A stretch of 64,000 nucleotides of DNA, taken from Pictodentalium vernedei (taxonomy: Eukaryota > Mollusca > Scaphopoda > Dentaliida > Dentaliidae). The translations under genes and the position numbers were made by a program. The stretch lies in NCBI GenBank assembly GCA_031216915.1, contig CM062297.1, positions 534,896,971 to 534,960,970 of the forward strand, in the 5' to 3' direction. Below the pieces are notes generated by a model, which did not search any database, had not been told where the DNA came from, and saw only the letters and a list, made by a program, of their open reading frames with translations. Positions 45,612-57,006 of this stretch are shown one piece after another (the stretch's first letter is position 1; each line of letters opens with the position of its first letter).

Positions 45612-45790
45612 GTATATGCTTTTTTAAAAGATAGCGAGAAATTATTAACCAATATTTTTCTATATCTATCATCACGATAGATAGAAGGGAATATCCCTCT
45701 GTAGATCAATCGAATCACGCAAGAAAATTAGAACGAAATTACTCCACCGACGAACATACTTTTTAAAAGATAGCGAGAAATTTTTGTCTG
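45612..45790 (+). repeat. Small repeat HQ, copy 1
   Basis: The segment starts GGTATATGCTTTTTTAAAAG and carries ATAGCGAGAAATT at both ends, with CGAATCACGCAAGAAAATTAG inside. It lies between DIRS-4 and the resumed foldback unit. An inverted copy is at 50755-50912. Confidence 0.7.
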
Positions 45791-46982
45791 CATAAAATCA
45801 TTCTACATGTAAATCCTTCAAAATGCCTTTTGGAGCACAACCTCCCCTCCCTATGTGAACAATGACTTATAATAAAAAGGAAATCTACACTTTTGGAATG
45901 AATACCGAAATATTTCATTCATGAACATGAAAAAATTACATATTTCCACTCGTGGCTTTGCTACTCGTGGAAATATGGAGGATACCTATTCTCCACTTCG
46001 CAGTAATGATTGCATAAAAAAGACCACCTTCCATCTTTTTTAATCGTGATAAAAACAATGCATCACATATAATAAAAAAATATCTTCTGTTTTTCAGTGA
46101 GTATCAGAAAGCCGCGAGTGAAAACGTAGATTCCCTTGCAGCCACGAATGAGATAATCCTGGTATCCACTCAAAAACATTCGTGGCTGCAAAAGAATTTA
46201 ATTCGCTAGTGAAAACTAAAATTCCTTTACAGCCACTCATGAGCTAATTTTGACACTCACTCAAATACAGTAGGTTAAGAAAAATCATATCCCACAAGTG
46301 AAAGATGTAACGATTTATCTTCGATATAGGCCACATGGCGGTCAATTAGGCATTTTTTAAATGTTTGGCTCCAAAATGCATTTTGTAGGATTAAGAGTGA
46401 TTTAATGAGAAAATTTTCTTTACCACTATGAAAAAAAAACGCCTATGACCACACCCCACCGCTACTTGGAGTGAGTGTGTGGTCATAGGGGTAATTTTTT
46501 GTCTGCATAAAATCACTCTGTACATGTAAATCCTTCAAAATGCATTTTGGAGCACAAACCCCATCCCCCATGTGAACAATGACATGATAAAACAAAAATC
46601 TACACTTTTTGAATGGATACCGAAATATTTCATCGTGAACGTGAAAATATTATATATTTTCACTCTTTGCATTGCCACTCGTGAAAATATAGAGGGTACC
46701 TATTTCTCCATTTCCGAGTTTTGATTGCATGAGAAGACCACCTTTCGACTTTTAAGCACGATAAAAACAACGCAACACATATAATAAAAAGAATACCTAC
46801 TGTTTTGGGGTGAGAATCAGAAATATCTCATTTGTGGCCGAAAAAGAATTTAGGTTTTCACTTGCGGCTTTCAGCCGCTTGTGAAAACTAACATTCCTTT
46901 CCAGCCAATCATGAGATAATTCTGATACTCACTCAAAAACAGTAGGTATTCTAATTATTTTTATTATATGCGTTGCGTTGTT
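45776..46982. repeat. Foldback repeat region, tandem units
   Basis: Unit 1 resumes at about 45790 (TGTCTGCATAAAATCATTC) and unit 2 runs from about 46275, with the same TGTCTGCATAAAATCACTC at 46499. Arms with CAAAAACAGTAGGTA and CATTCGTGGCTGCAAA-like sequence fold at 46090-46275 and 46785-46955. Unit 2 provides the uninserted homologue of the DIRS-4 target. No gene is seen. Confidence 0.72.
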
Positions 46983-49544
46983 AGCTCACCTGACTGAAAG
47001 TCAGGGTGAGCTTTTCTGATCACTTTTCGTCCGTCGTCCGTCGTCCGGCGTGAAGGTGGTGTTTGGGTCTTTTTCTTCCAAACCACTGGCCGCATGTTAA
47101 TGAAATTTCATGTGAGTAGGGGTTATATAGCGGCATTTTGATTTTTGGGCAAATTAGGTTTCGGCTCATATTGAGCAGAGGGGTGGGGCAAAAATGCTCC
47201 AATTCTTAAAAAATCTTCTTCTCAAGAACCAGCAATAGCAGAGACTTGATATTTGGTATGCAGCTTCCTTTTGAGGTGTAGACTCAAGTTTGTTCAAGAG
47301 AAGTTTGTAGGTCTATACTTGGCGATGTTATGGGAGGAGCAAAAATTTTGGCCCCACCCCAAATTTCTATTTTTTAAACCGAGAGGCCAATTTGAACCAA
47401 ATTTTATGTGAGGGCTTATTGGGTCATAAGTACCTAATTTATGCAGAAATTTTTTTTCCTGTAGCCCCGTGGGAACCACAGGAGCTAAAAATAGAAAAAA
47501 ATTAAAACGCCTATATCTCAAAAACTGCACGGCAGTGAGAATTTTTATTTGGTGTGAAGCTTTCTTGGGACCAACAGAAAGGATTGGTAAAAAAAAATTG
47601 CTATCGGTTTTATCATAGGGTACTTTTTCGGGACTCTGAAAAAGTGCTGAGTCAGTATTTTTTAACACAGTAGGCAATGGGAAAAAAATAAAGAATTGTT
47701 TTCTTCCAAACCACTGCTCTAAAAGCTTTCATATTTTACATATAACATCTTTGGAACATTGATTCACATATTTGTAGAAATCAAATTCCTCGGTCCATAT
47801 TTGGGTTCCCTATGGGAACCCAAATGTTCAAATTAGTGCAATATGAGGGATATATTTTAAAAATCTTCTTCTTCGGATCCACAAATCAGAATCTTTTGAT
47901 ATTTGCTATGCATCATCCTTAGGGGGGTGAGATTGATGTTTGTTCAAGCCAAGTCCCTGAGTTCATATTTGGACTCCCTTTGGGAACCCAAATTGTAACT
48001 TAGTGCAATACGAGGTATATTCTTTTAAAATCTTCTTCTTCGCATCCACCGGTCAGAATCTTTTGATATTTGGTATACAGTATGCTTAGGGAGGTGAGAT
48101 TCAAGTTTGTTCAAGTCAAGTCCTTCGGCTCATATTTGGTCTCCCTGTGGGAGCCCAAATTATAACTTAGTTCAATATGAGGAATATTCTTTAAAAAAAA
48201 TTTTTTTTTCAGATCCACCAGTCAAAATGTTTTGATATTTGATGTACAGCATTCTTAGGGGCTGAGAGTGAAGTTTGGTAAAGCCAAGTACCTGGGTTCA
48301 TATTTGGGCTCACTGTGGGAGCCCAAATTATACCAAAATTTTTATTTTCCAAACCAAAAAGTCGATTTGAACCAAATTTGATATGAGGGCTTATTGGGTC
48401 ATAAGTACCTAATTTATGCCGAAAATTGTTTTCCTGTCCCCCACGGGAACTGCAGGAGCTAAAAAATTTTTTTCTTTTTAAATGCCCATATCTCCAGAAC
48501 TACATGGCACTGAGAATTTTTATATGGTGTGAAGCTTCCTTAGGACCGGAAGAAAAAAATGGTAAAAATTTTATCATAAGGTTCTTTTCTAGGACTAAAA
48601 GTGCCGAGTCATCATTTTTTAACAGTGTAGCTAATGGGAATAACGTTGAAGAATCTTCTTCTCCCAAAACACTGCTTCAGAAGCTTTTATTTTTGGGCTC
48701 CCTATGGGAGCCCATGTATAACTTAGTTCAGTATGAGAAATATTCTTAAAAAATCTTTTTTTTCTGTTACTCCTGTCAGAATCTTTTGATATTTGATTTT
48801 TGATTTTCTTAGAAGTGGCAAATTGAAGTTTGTTCAAGTTCTGCTTTATTGATAAAATTGGGCCCAGTAGTAACCAATTCCTGCATTGAAAGCCCTGTAA
48901 AGTGGGCAGTGATAGGCATAAACGATTGACCAAACTTGATATTATAATTACGCCTCTGTAGATGTAGCCTTAGATGCTGAAAGTGACCTTAAATGGGAAT
49001 AACGTTGAATAATCTTCTTCTCCCAAACCACTGCTTCAGAAGCTTTTGTTTTTGGGTTCCCTATGGGAGCCCAATGTATAACTTAATTCAGTATGAGAAA
49101 TATTCTTAAAAAATCTTTTTTTTCTGATACTCCTCTCAGAATCTTTTGATATTTGATTTTTAGTTTTCTTAGAAGCGGCAAATTGAAATTTGTTCAAGTT
49201 CTGGTTTATTGATAAAATTGGGCCCAGTAACCAATTCCTGCGTTGAAAGCCCTGTAAAGTGGGCAGTAATAGGCATAAACGATTGACCAAACCTGATATT
49301 ATAATTATGCCTCTGTAATGATGTAGCCTTAGAAAGTGACCTTAAATTCCAATAAATAAATAGATAAATTATTGAGTACCCAATATGGGGATCTAACATA
49401 TGAACACTCTGGGTTACTAAGTAGAGAAAACACTTTTATGTTGAAAAACTGATAATAACCACAAGGCAGAATCCCTTGCTATTTTGGTGATATGACTCGG
49501 CCAGTATCAGGTGAGCGCCCTCAGGCCCCGTGGGGCCTCTTGTT
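46983..49544 (+). mobile_element. HL-C element copy 1, Helentron-like
   Basis: The left hairpin AGCTCACCTGACT/AGTCAGGGTGAGCT is followed by CGTCCGTCGTCCGTCGTCCG. The right end is CAGGTGAGC, the hairpin GGCCCCGTGGGGCC and TCTTGTT. Internal units of about 168 bp carry the palindrome GGGCTCCC-TATG-GGAGCCC (47803, 47971, 48138, 48306). A SINE-like unit with a CCAATAAATAAATAG tail lies near the 3' end. This copy has an extra 359-bp duplication (from about 48634 and 48993) that copy 2 lacks. No helicase or other ORF is recognisable. Confidence 0.83.
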
Positions 49545-50300
49545 TTTATCACGATTAAAAGGCGAAAGGTTAAGGAGGTGTTTTCATGCATTCAAAACTC
49601 CGAAGTGGGGAAAATGATCACAGTGTCAACAGAAAACAGCTGGTGCATATGACCGATTTGGTCCCCGGTCGATTTAAAAAAAAATATATATATATTTTCA
49701 CTCGTGGCTTTTGCCACTCGTGAAAATAAATTATTTTTCATCCTCCAATCCTCACTCATGAAATAATTTTGGTATCCATTCAAAAAGTGTAGATATCCTC
49801 TATACATGTATATTTTTTCACACAATTATCTCATTAGGGGCCGAAATGGAATTTAACTTTTCACTCTCGGCTTCCAGCCGCTCGTGAAAATTCTATATCT
49901 CATTCCAGCAACTCATTCTATATTTTCTGCTATGCAAACAGAAAACCTATGTATCTTCTCTTAATTTGGGACAAAATGCATGGACAATCCACCTGCCCAG
50001 GTGATTTGATCATAATCCACTATCCATCTACATACATAGGGCCTACTGTGCTTACAAGTTACATGTATTTCTTTTACAAACTACCACTTGGGCATTTCAA
50101 TACCACCAGGCCCGTGATTCATCCCCTCACTTTCATCACCCCCTTTGAAAATGTTGGCTGCCTAATGTATTCTGCATGGCCAATGTTGGCTGCCTAATGT
50201 ATGGCCCAATGTGTTTCAATAATCATCTTATAATTATATTATAACTTAAGGTTGAACAAGTTTTTTTTTTTAATATTTATGCAGGATTTGGAATATTTTT
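49545..50300. other. Foldback-family remnants and spacer
   Basis: 49545-49690 matches 35705-35850 (TTTTTATCACGATTAAAAGG, then GTGGGGAAAATGATCACAGTG). Further arms TTTTCACTCGTGGCT / CACTCGTGAAAAT and TTCCAGCCGCTCGTGAAAA follow to about 49920. The rest is AT-rich. A duplicated AATGTTGGCTGCCTAATGTAT is at 50150-50202. No gene is seen. Confidence 0.5.
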
Positions 50301-50351
50301 CTTGACTTTCATTAATGTCAACAATGAACACGATCCTTTTCATTGTGGCAT

Positions 50352-50603
50352 TTATCTCCACTCACTGTTTGTATTGTTTTTTGTGGTTTCTTTTGAGGTT
50401 TTTGTTGCAAAAATTTGGGATGACCCATCAGTTTTGGGTTCCGTTGCCGCTGGCTCTCCCAATCCCATGTTAAATTCACTGTCTTTGTCAGCTGCCAATA
50501 AAAATTCGGCGGCCCATAATTCGGCCGTGTTGTCCACCATTTCATCGAATGTACTTTTAAAAACTTCCTCTCCCATTAAATTAAAGTTCCCTAATTGGTC
50601 CAT
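50352..50603 (-). CDS. Unidentified 83-codon frame, doubtful
   Basis: The minus-strand frame starts MDQLGNFNLMGEEVFKSTFD and is hydrophilic and acidic, with balanced composition, which is unlike the repeat-derived frames nearby. I recognise no domain. It could be the start of a DNA-transposon or host ORF continued elsewhere, or chance. The overlapping plus-strand frame (50302-50721) is equally unproven. The flanking HQ and foldback repeats argue that it is part of a mobile element. Confidence 0.2.
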   Translation of the reverse strand: MDQLGNFNLMGEEVFKSTFDEMVDNTAELWAAEFLLAADKDSEFNMGLGEPAATEPKTDGSSQIFATKTSKETTKNNTNSEWR

Positions 50604-50754
50604 TGTTTTATATTTTTACACAAAATCAATACGCGATGAGATGTCAGATTTGTTGAGCAACTTTCGCCACAGTGGCACAAATATGCAGACGTACAGAAAA
50701 TCGATAAGTGATGTGATGTAAGGGGTATAACTCTGCTGTGTGTATTGGACATAT

Positions 50755-50912
50755 AAAAAGTATGTTCATCGGCGGAGTAATTTCGTTCTAATTGTCGTGC
50801 GTGATTCGATTAATCTACAGATGGATGTTCCCTTATATCTATCGTGACGATAGATATAGAAAAATATCGGTTAAAATTTCTCGCTATCTTTTAAAAAAGC
50901 ATATGATAAAAA
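50755..50912 (-). repeat. Small repeat HQ, copy 2 (inverted)
   Basis: The minus strand reads ATATGCTTTTTTAAAAGATA, GCGAGAAATTTTAACC and CGAATCACGCACGACAATTAG, matching 45612-45775. Both copies contain a TCTATCGTxACGATAGA hairpin. Confidence 0.75.
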
Positions 50913-51396
50913 ATAATATTTCCACTGTGAATAAATTTTCACTAAAAGAAATTTAAGAATTTATTTTTTCCACACCAAAATATGTCTCCGAAACCTCTTG
51001 TTGGAACAAGTGTCGAAATAATACATTTGAGTTATAAAATTTTGTCATGCAGTATGTTGCAATATTCAAAATGCCTTTGGTGTTTGATAAAGGAATTGAG
51101 ATCACAAATTACTTACAGTATAAACTGTGAGTTGCATTCAGTTACAGAGTTAACCATTTACCCAATACACAAATTATCAAAAAATTATTATTTCAGTTTT
51201 TGTTTTTTCAAATTTTTCCAAAAAATTCAACAAGACCAAATGTGACCCCTCACTGGATTGAGTACAACCATCACTTGATATGGTTTTGTTGAATGTTTTT
51301 GAAAACTTTTCTTTTTGTCAACTGCAAAATTGATAAATAATGTGGACAGATGCCCCCGATTTGGTAGGTAAAGTGTTAACTGTAACTTGTGAGTTG

Positions 51397-51733
51397 GGAG
51401 TGCAATGGTTCATTGGTTAGGGTCTTGAATTTCAGATTGAAGTCTCATGTATTTGATCCTGATCCTTGTCATTTGCATTGCGTCCTTCTGCAAAACACTT
51501 AGTCCCAATTGCCCCAGTGGGAACACAGCAGTCAGTGTGATAAAGTGCATGGTTCACATATCTTCAAATGATGCTAACTCTTCTTTTTTCAGTTTCATCA
51601 TGGAGTCCAACAGTTACTCACCGCTGTTTGGCAGTTCTCTCTGGGTACTCCAGTTTCTTCCACCTGTAAAACTTCAAAACAATATAACCCTGGCTGTTTA
51701 AAGTGTTGTCAAACCTAATAAATAAATAAATAC
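51397..51733 (+). mobile_element. tRNA-derived SINE
   Basis: The head has A-box-like TGGTTAGGGTCTTG and B-box-like ATTTGATCCTG spacing. A core with CTCTGGGTACTCCAGTTTC-like sequence follows, and the tail is CCTAATAAATAAATAAATA. The flanks ACTTGTGAGTTG (51385-51396) and ACTTCTGAGTTC (51734-51745) are an aged 12-bp target duplication. It is Pol III-type and non-coding; the frame at 51447-51701 is incidental. Confidence 0.83.
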
Positions 51734-51774
51734 ACTTCTGAGTTCCTAGCTTATTTCAAGTTTTATTTCTACAG

Positions 51775-51823
51775 ACTTGATGAAGATGGGAAAGTATTGA
51801 CACCAGAAGAAGTTCTGTACAGG
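51775..51823 (+). CDS. Candidate host micro-exon (49 nt)
   Basis: An acceptor-like TTTTATTTCTACAG immediately precedes, and a donor GTAAGG follows. The 49 nt encode LDEDGKVLTPEEVLYR in one frame (phase: one base completing a codon, then 16 codons). The acidic, protein-like sequence and consensus splice sites suggest a conserved internal exon of a host gene whose introns are filled with repeats. I do not recognise the protein with confidence. No neighbouring exon is seen in the window. Confidence 0.45.
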
Positions 51824-52154
51824 GTAAGGAATAGAACTTTACCTTTTCGTTTTAAGTTCACTCTACATTTGCTAAAAGTATTCTTATTTTTGTAGTTATT
51901 TCACTTATTTGCCTGAGGCAGTTTCCAATTATTCTGAATTTATCCATTAAATAGCCTTCTATTGTATGAGATACAAGCCTGAGATAAATGTTTGCTTTAT
52001 TCCCACAAGCAGTTAATAAATTTCACTCAAGTTTTTACCTTTAGTAGCTATTAAAAACTTATGTCATTCCACTTTCACATTGACTTTACAACACAGTACT
52101 GCCATTATAGTGAGAAATAAAAATTGAAAGATGGAGTGTCAGTATTTGTGGCTT
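51824..52154. other. Spacer after candidate exon, possible intron
   Basis: AT-rich sequence with no repeat family that I recognise and no coding sequence. If 51775-51823 is a real exon, this would be intron. Confidence 0.4.
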
Positions 52155-52380
52155 AACCCTTAACTTTATGTAAATTGAAGGCAACACTTGTAAAAAGATT
52201 TTTTCTATTAACTTAAAATTTTCATTTTTTCCCTCAAAAACTATACCTTATGACCCCTCATTGGTACAAGCTCAACAAGCTCATTTCATTGTGGGGTCAC
52301 AAAGCTATGTTTTTGAGACAAAAAATGAAAAAATAAAAATTAAATGGCAATTTCTTTCCAAACCACCATACTGACACAAC
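52155..52380. repeat. Palindromic MITE-like element, copy 3
   Basis: ACTATACCTTATGACCCCTC at the left arm pairs with GGGGTCACAAAGCTATG at the right around 52275. CTCATTGGTACAAGCTCAAC and CATTTTTTCCCTCAAAAAC are shared with the 37577 and 37917 copies. The ends are decayed (AACCCTTAACTTTATG). Confidence 0.65.
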
Positions 52381-52559
52381 GTGCTTATCACCATTCACAT
52401 CTCTAGATTGGAAATGGGACAATTTGGAATTTTTCCAGTTCCAGAGCATTAGAATTACTGTAAAAATGTCAAAAGACAAAATTTTAGCCAAACCAGACTT
52501 ACCAGTGGCCAAAAGTGCATTGTGCACAGACCTGTCAGTGTTGGAGATATAAAAAGAAA

Positions 52560-53002
52560 AAAAATTACTGGAAAAATATAAATTTATAACTATTACCACG
52601 GACCCAGACTAGCTGTGTTCAGTTCGTGAGAATTTCACTTAATTTTTTTAAACCTCCCCCAACCCACTCAAAATTAAGCCAAATAACAAAAAAGAAAGAG
52701 TCCTTCATACTTTGAAATTTTTAAGAGCAGGTGTTACACAAAACTGTCAACACTGAGGCCAAACAAAAGAATGGTTATTTGTAAGGTTGGAAGGCACTTA
52801 TCTGGACTTCTGTGCATATGCAGATGTCATCTATGGTGCACCATACAGTAATCTTTCTTTTTTTTTCTGTTATTTGGCTTCATTTTGAGAGGTTTGGGGG
52901 GAGTTTAAAAATTAAGTGTTTGCCTTGAGATTCTCACAAATTGACCACAGCTACTCTGGACCACTGGAAGGTATAATAAATATAAAAATTACTTGAAATT
53001 TC
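52560..53002. mobile_element. Inverted-terminus pair of a third DIRS-like type (mini-element)
   Basis: The left half (ATTACCACGGACCCAGACTAGC, then CCTCCCCCAACCC and AAGCCAAATAACA) is mirrored in the right half (TGTTATTTGGCTTC, GGTTTGGGGGGAG, ACAGCTACTCTGGACCACTGG). About 440 bp in total, with no ORF between. The layout resembles DIRS termini brought together with the interior lost. DIRS-5 starts directly at its right edge. Confidence 0.55.
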
Positions 53003-53822
53003 CAGATTTTTATGCTAAAACCAATGGCCCACACTTAGCTGGTGCAAACTCAATAATATCCAGGGCCAAACACAAATTTTGAATTCCCCAATCCCCCAAA
53101 TATGCATGCAAATCTGAAAATTAAAAGTCCTATCTGGTCCTCCACACTTTCTGCACTGCACATACGCAATAACCAGGAAGGTACCGAAACTGGCGCCAAG
53201 CATCATTCCTTTGTTTGGGCCAAGTCAGTAAACATCTGAACTGACATCTGTGGTTTAAATCTCATTTTTGAAGATGCCAGACACAAATCAATGATGGTTA
53301 TGGTGGATTAATGCTGTAACAGGATGCTGGAAGTGAACAATGGTGGTTTTTGACGTTCAGGGCTGTAACTTTTATATAATTATATAAAATTATTCATGTT
53401 TCCCATTTACGGGATATGTGCCTGAACGTCATCATTCTTGCTAATGATTACACTACTTTTGTTACTTTTGTTAAATGTTCTTTCCCTCTCCTTCCATGAA
53501 CCCTCCTGTTAAACTCCCAAGCTATTTCGGCCTTTTTATTGAAATTTTTTATTAAATTTCTTGGGAGTTTAACACGTTCTATGGAATGTTTTTTCCATTT
53601 TTCCCCATGGTTATGTCCTCATTCTATGGATGTTTAGGACGTTTGTAGTCTTGCATCTTCTACCAGATGCATTGTTTTTTCTTCCTATGAAGATCTAGCT
53701 TACTGACTTTGGGCCTCTTTTGTGCCTGTTGTTTAGTTTCCGTTTTTTCCTCTTGACGTTGTTCTCAGTCTAACAATGCTTTAAATGCATATTATATCAG
53801 TATTTAATATAGCACAGTTATT

Positions 53823-56044
53823 AGCTCACCTGACTGAAAGTCAGGGTGAGCTTTTCTGATCACTTTTCGTCCGTTGTCCGGCGTCCGTCGTGAAGGTGGT
53901 GTTTGGGTCTTTTTCTCCCAAACCACAGGCCGTATGTTAATGAAATTTCATGTGAGTAGGGGTTATATAGTGGCATTTTGATTTTTGGGCAAATTAGGTT
54001 TCGGCTCATATTGAGCAGAGGGGTGGGGCAAAAATGCTCCAATTCTTAAAAAGTCTTCTTCTCAAGAACCAGCAATAGCAGAGACTTGATATTTGGTATG
54101 CAGCTTCCTTTTGAGGTGTAGACTCAAGTTTGTTCAAGAGAAGTTTGTGGGTCTATACTTGGCGATGTTATGGGAGGGGCAAAAATTTTGGCCCCACCTC
54201 AAATTTCTATTTTCCAAACTGAGAGGCCGATTTGAACCAAATTTTATGTGAGGGCTTATTGGGTCATAAGTACCTAATTTATGCAGAAATTTTTTTTCCC
54301 GTTACCCCGTGGGAACCACAGAAGCTAAAAATAGAAAAAAATTAAAATGCCCATATCTCAAAAACTGCACGGCAGTGAGAATTTTTATTTGGTGTGAAGC
54401 TTCTTTGGGACCAACAGAAAGGATTGGTCAAAAAAAATTGCTATCGGTTTTATCATAGGGTACTTTTTCGGGACTCTGAAAAAGTGCTGAGTCAGCATTT
54501 TTTAACACAATGGGCGCCATGGGAAAAAATTAACGAATTGTTTTCTTCCAAACCACTGCTCCAAAAGCTTTCATATTTTCATATCACATCTTTGGAACAT
54601 TGGTTCACATATTTGTTGAAATCAAATTCCTCGGTCCATATTTGAGTTCCCTGTGGGAACCCAAATGTTCAAATTAGTGCAATATGAGGGATATTTTTAA
54701 AAATCTTCTTCTTCGGATCCACAAATCAGATTCTTTTGATATTTGGTATGCAGCATCCTTATGGGGACGAGATTCATGTTTGTTCAAGCCAAGTCCCTGA
54801 GTTCATATTTGGGCTCCCTTTGGGAGCCCAAATTGTAACTTAGTGCAATACGAGGTATATTCTTTTAAAATCTTCTTCTTCGCATCCACCGGTCAGAATC
54901 TTTTGATATTTGGTATACAGTATGCTTAGGGAGGTGAGATTCAAGTTTGTTAAAGTCAAGTCCTTCGGCTCATATTTGGTCTCCCTGTGGGAGCCCAAAT
55001 TATAACTTAGTTCAATGTGAGGAATATTCTTCAAAAAAAATTTTTTTTCAGATCCACCAGTCAAAATCTTTTGATATTTGATGTACAGCATTCTTAGGGG
55101 GCTGAGAGTGAAGTTTGTTAAAGCCAAATCCCTGGGTTCATATTTGGGCTCACTGTGGGAGCCCAAATTATACCCAAATTTTTATTTTCCAAACCAGGAG
55201 GTCGATTTGAACCAAATTTGATATGAGGGCTTATTGGGTCACAAGTACCTAATTTATGCCGAAAATTGTTTTCCTGTCCCCACGGGAACTGCAGGAGCTA
55301 AAAAAAATTTTTTTTTTAAATGCCCATATCTCCAGAACTACATGGCACTGAGAATTTTTATATGGTGTGAAGCTTCTTGAGGACCGGAAGAAAGGAATGG
55401 TAAAAAAAAAATGCCATTGGTTTTATCATAAGGTACTTTTCCAGGACTGAAAGTGCCGAGTCATCATTTTTTAACACTGTAGGTAATGGGAATCACATTG
55501 AAGAATCTTCTTCTCCCAAACCACTGCTTCGGAAGCTTTCATTTTTGGGCTCCCTATGGGAGCCCAATGTATAACTTAGTTCAGTATGAGAAATATTCTT
55601 AAAAAATCTTTTTTATCTTGATACTCCTGTCAGAATCTTTTGATATTTGATTTTTAGTTTTCTTAGAAGCGGCAAATTGAAGTTTGTTCAAGTTCTGCTT
55701 TATTGATAAAATTGGGCCTAGTAACCAATTCCTGCATTGAAAGCCCTGTAAAGTGGGCAGTGATAGGCATAAACGATTGACCAAATTTGTTATTATAATT
55801 ATGCCTCTGTAATGATGTAGCCTTAAATGCTGAAAGTGATCTTAAATTCCAATAAATAAATAGATAAATTATTGAGTACCCAATATGGGGATCTAACATA
55901 TGAACACTTTGGGTTACTAAGTAGGGAAAACAATTTTATGTTGAAAAACTGATAATAACCACAAGGCAGATTCCCTTGCTGTTTTGGTGATATGACTCTG
56001 CCAGTATCAGGTGAGCACCCTCAGGCCCCGTGGGGCCTCTTGTT
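53823..56044 (+). mobile_element. HL-C element copy 2, Helentron-like
   Basis: It has the same ends as copy 1: AGCTCACCTGACT hairpin, CAGGTGAGC, GGCCCCGTGGGGCC hairpin and TCTTGTT. Palindromic units lie at 54644, 54811, 54978 and 55146, spaced 167-168 bp. It lacks the 359-bp duplication of copy 1. The DIRS-5 leader reads CAGTTATT before and GTATTTATAG after it, matching ATTATTGTTTTTCC in DIRS-3, so the site is a TT/G position with no duplication. Confidence 0.85.
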
Positions 56045-56314
56045 GTATTTATAGTAGGATACATTTCATTAAGTATTCCGGTAGTTTAGCTTTAATTATG
56101 TAGTGTTTGTCCACACTTAGGCTCTATCAGGATGCTCTTGGGCTCATGAGGTTCCCTTGGGGGTACTTAGGCTTTTTAAAAAAAAAATTTCGGAATTTTA
56201 AAAATTTCTTTCCAAATGTTTTTGATTGCCTGCTTCTTGTATCCTTATTATGTATAAATTATATGTTATGTTTTAGGAGTGCAGTGGACTTTGGTTTTGG
56301 CTTTAAAATTCAAA

Positions 56315-57006
56315 ATGAAATCTTTTTGTTCCAAGTGTAAGTCAAGGAAGTCTTCCGCGGATTTACATGCTTGTTGTCTTGCTTGTAGTCACTGCACTCC
56401 TACTGATATTTTTGCTACTTGTGAAGTTTGTGATGCCAAACGTTGGAAGCGGGTGTCGCACTATGTAGTGGGCAGTGAAGTTCCGATGCTGGAACGTCAC
56501 CGCAGGCTAATTCTAGCTTTTCAGTTTCTTTTTCAGAAAAGGGTGATGGTTTGTCGACACCCATCCATAATGTGCTGCCGCCATTGCACTCTGATGAGCA
56601 AACAGAGCTAGCTGCAAAGGTGCTCATGAATATTAAGCAAGGGATAAGGCCTCTAGTTAGTGCTCTTAATCTTTTGCAAGCAGCTAGCTTGACCGGTGAA
56701 CCGGTTACCCTGTTAGTGGGAGCTGGGACACCGGGTAAGTCCGTTGTGGTCGAGGAGAGTGTAGACATGGGTCAAGCGAGCACCTCAAAAATAAAAGCTC
56801 ACCCAGCGATGACAGCAAAGGGGAAGAAGCCTGCAAGTTTCTCATTGGGACGCTCGGGATATTCAGGAAACTCAATATAACGGCTCTGGTAAGGGGCGTA
56901 AGTCTTACAGAGACTTTAAGTCGGATGCCTCTAAGCCGACGGCGGGAGGTGCTTCACGGGGAAGACGTAGTTTCTCTTACCACAAGCCTTGTAAGTCATA
57001 CAGGTG
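56315..57006 (+). pseudogene. DIRS-5 ORF1 (Gag-like), internally deleted
   Basis: The ATG at 56315 opens MKSFCSKCKSRKSSADLHAC, with Cys pairs CSKC, CCLAC and CEVC like those of subfamily 1. A shift near 56500 moves to the frame of 56551-56880 (TELAAKVLMNIKQ, matching EELAAKVLMEIRQ). Most of the middle is deleted; the tail (RDFKSDASKPTAGGASRGRR, ending HKPCKSYR) follows directly and stops at 57004-57006. It is about one third of the length of the DIRS-1 ORF1. Confidence 0.8.

Noticed and set aside
50302-50721. 139-codon plus-strand frame
   Set aside because: It overlaps a more protein-like minus-strand frame and has no recognisable feature; neither is well supported.
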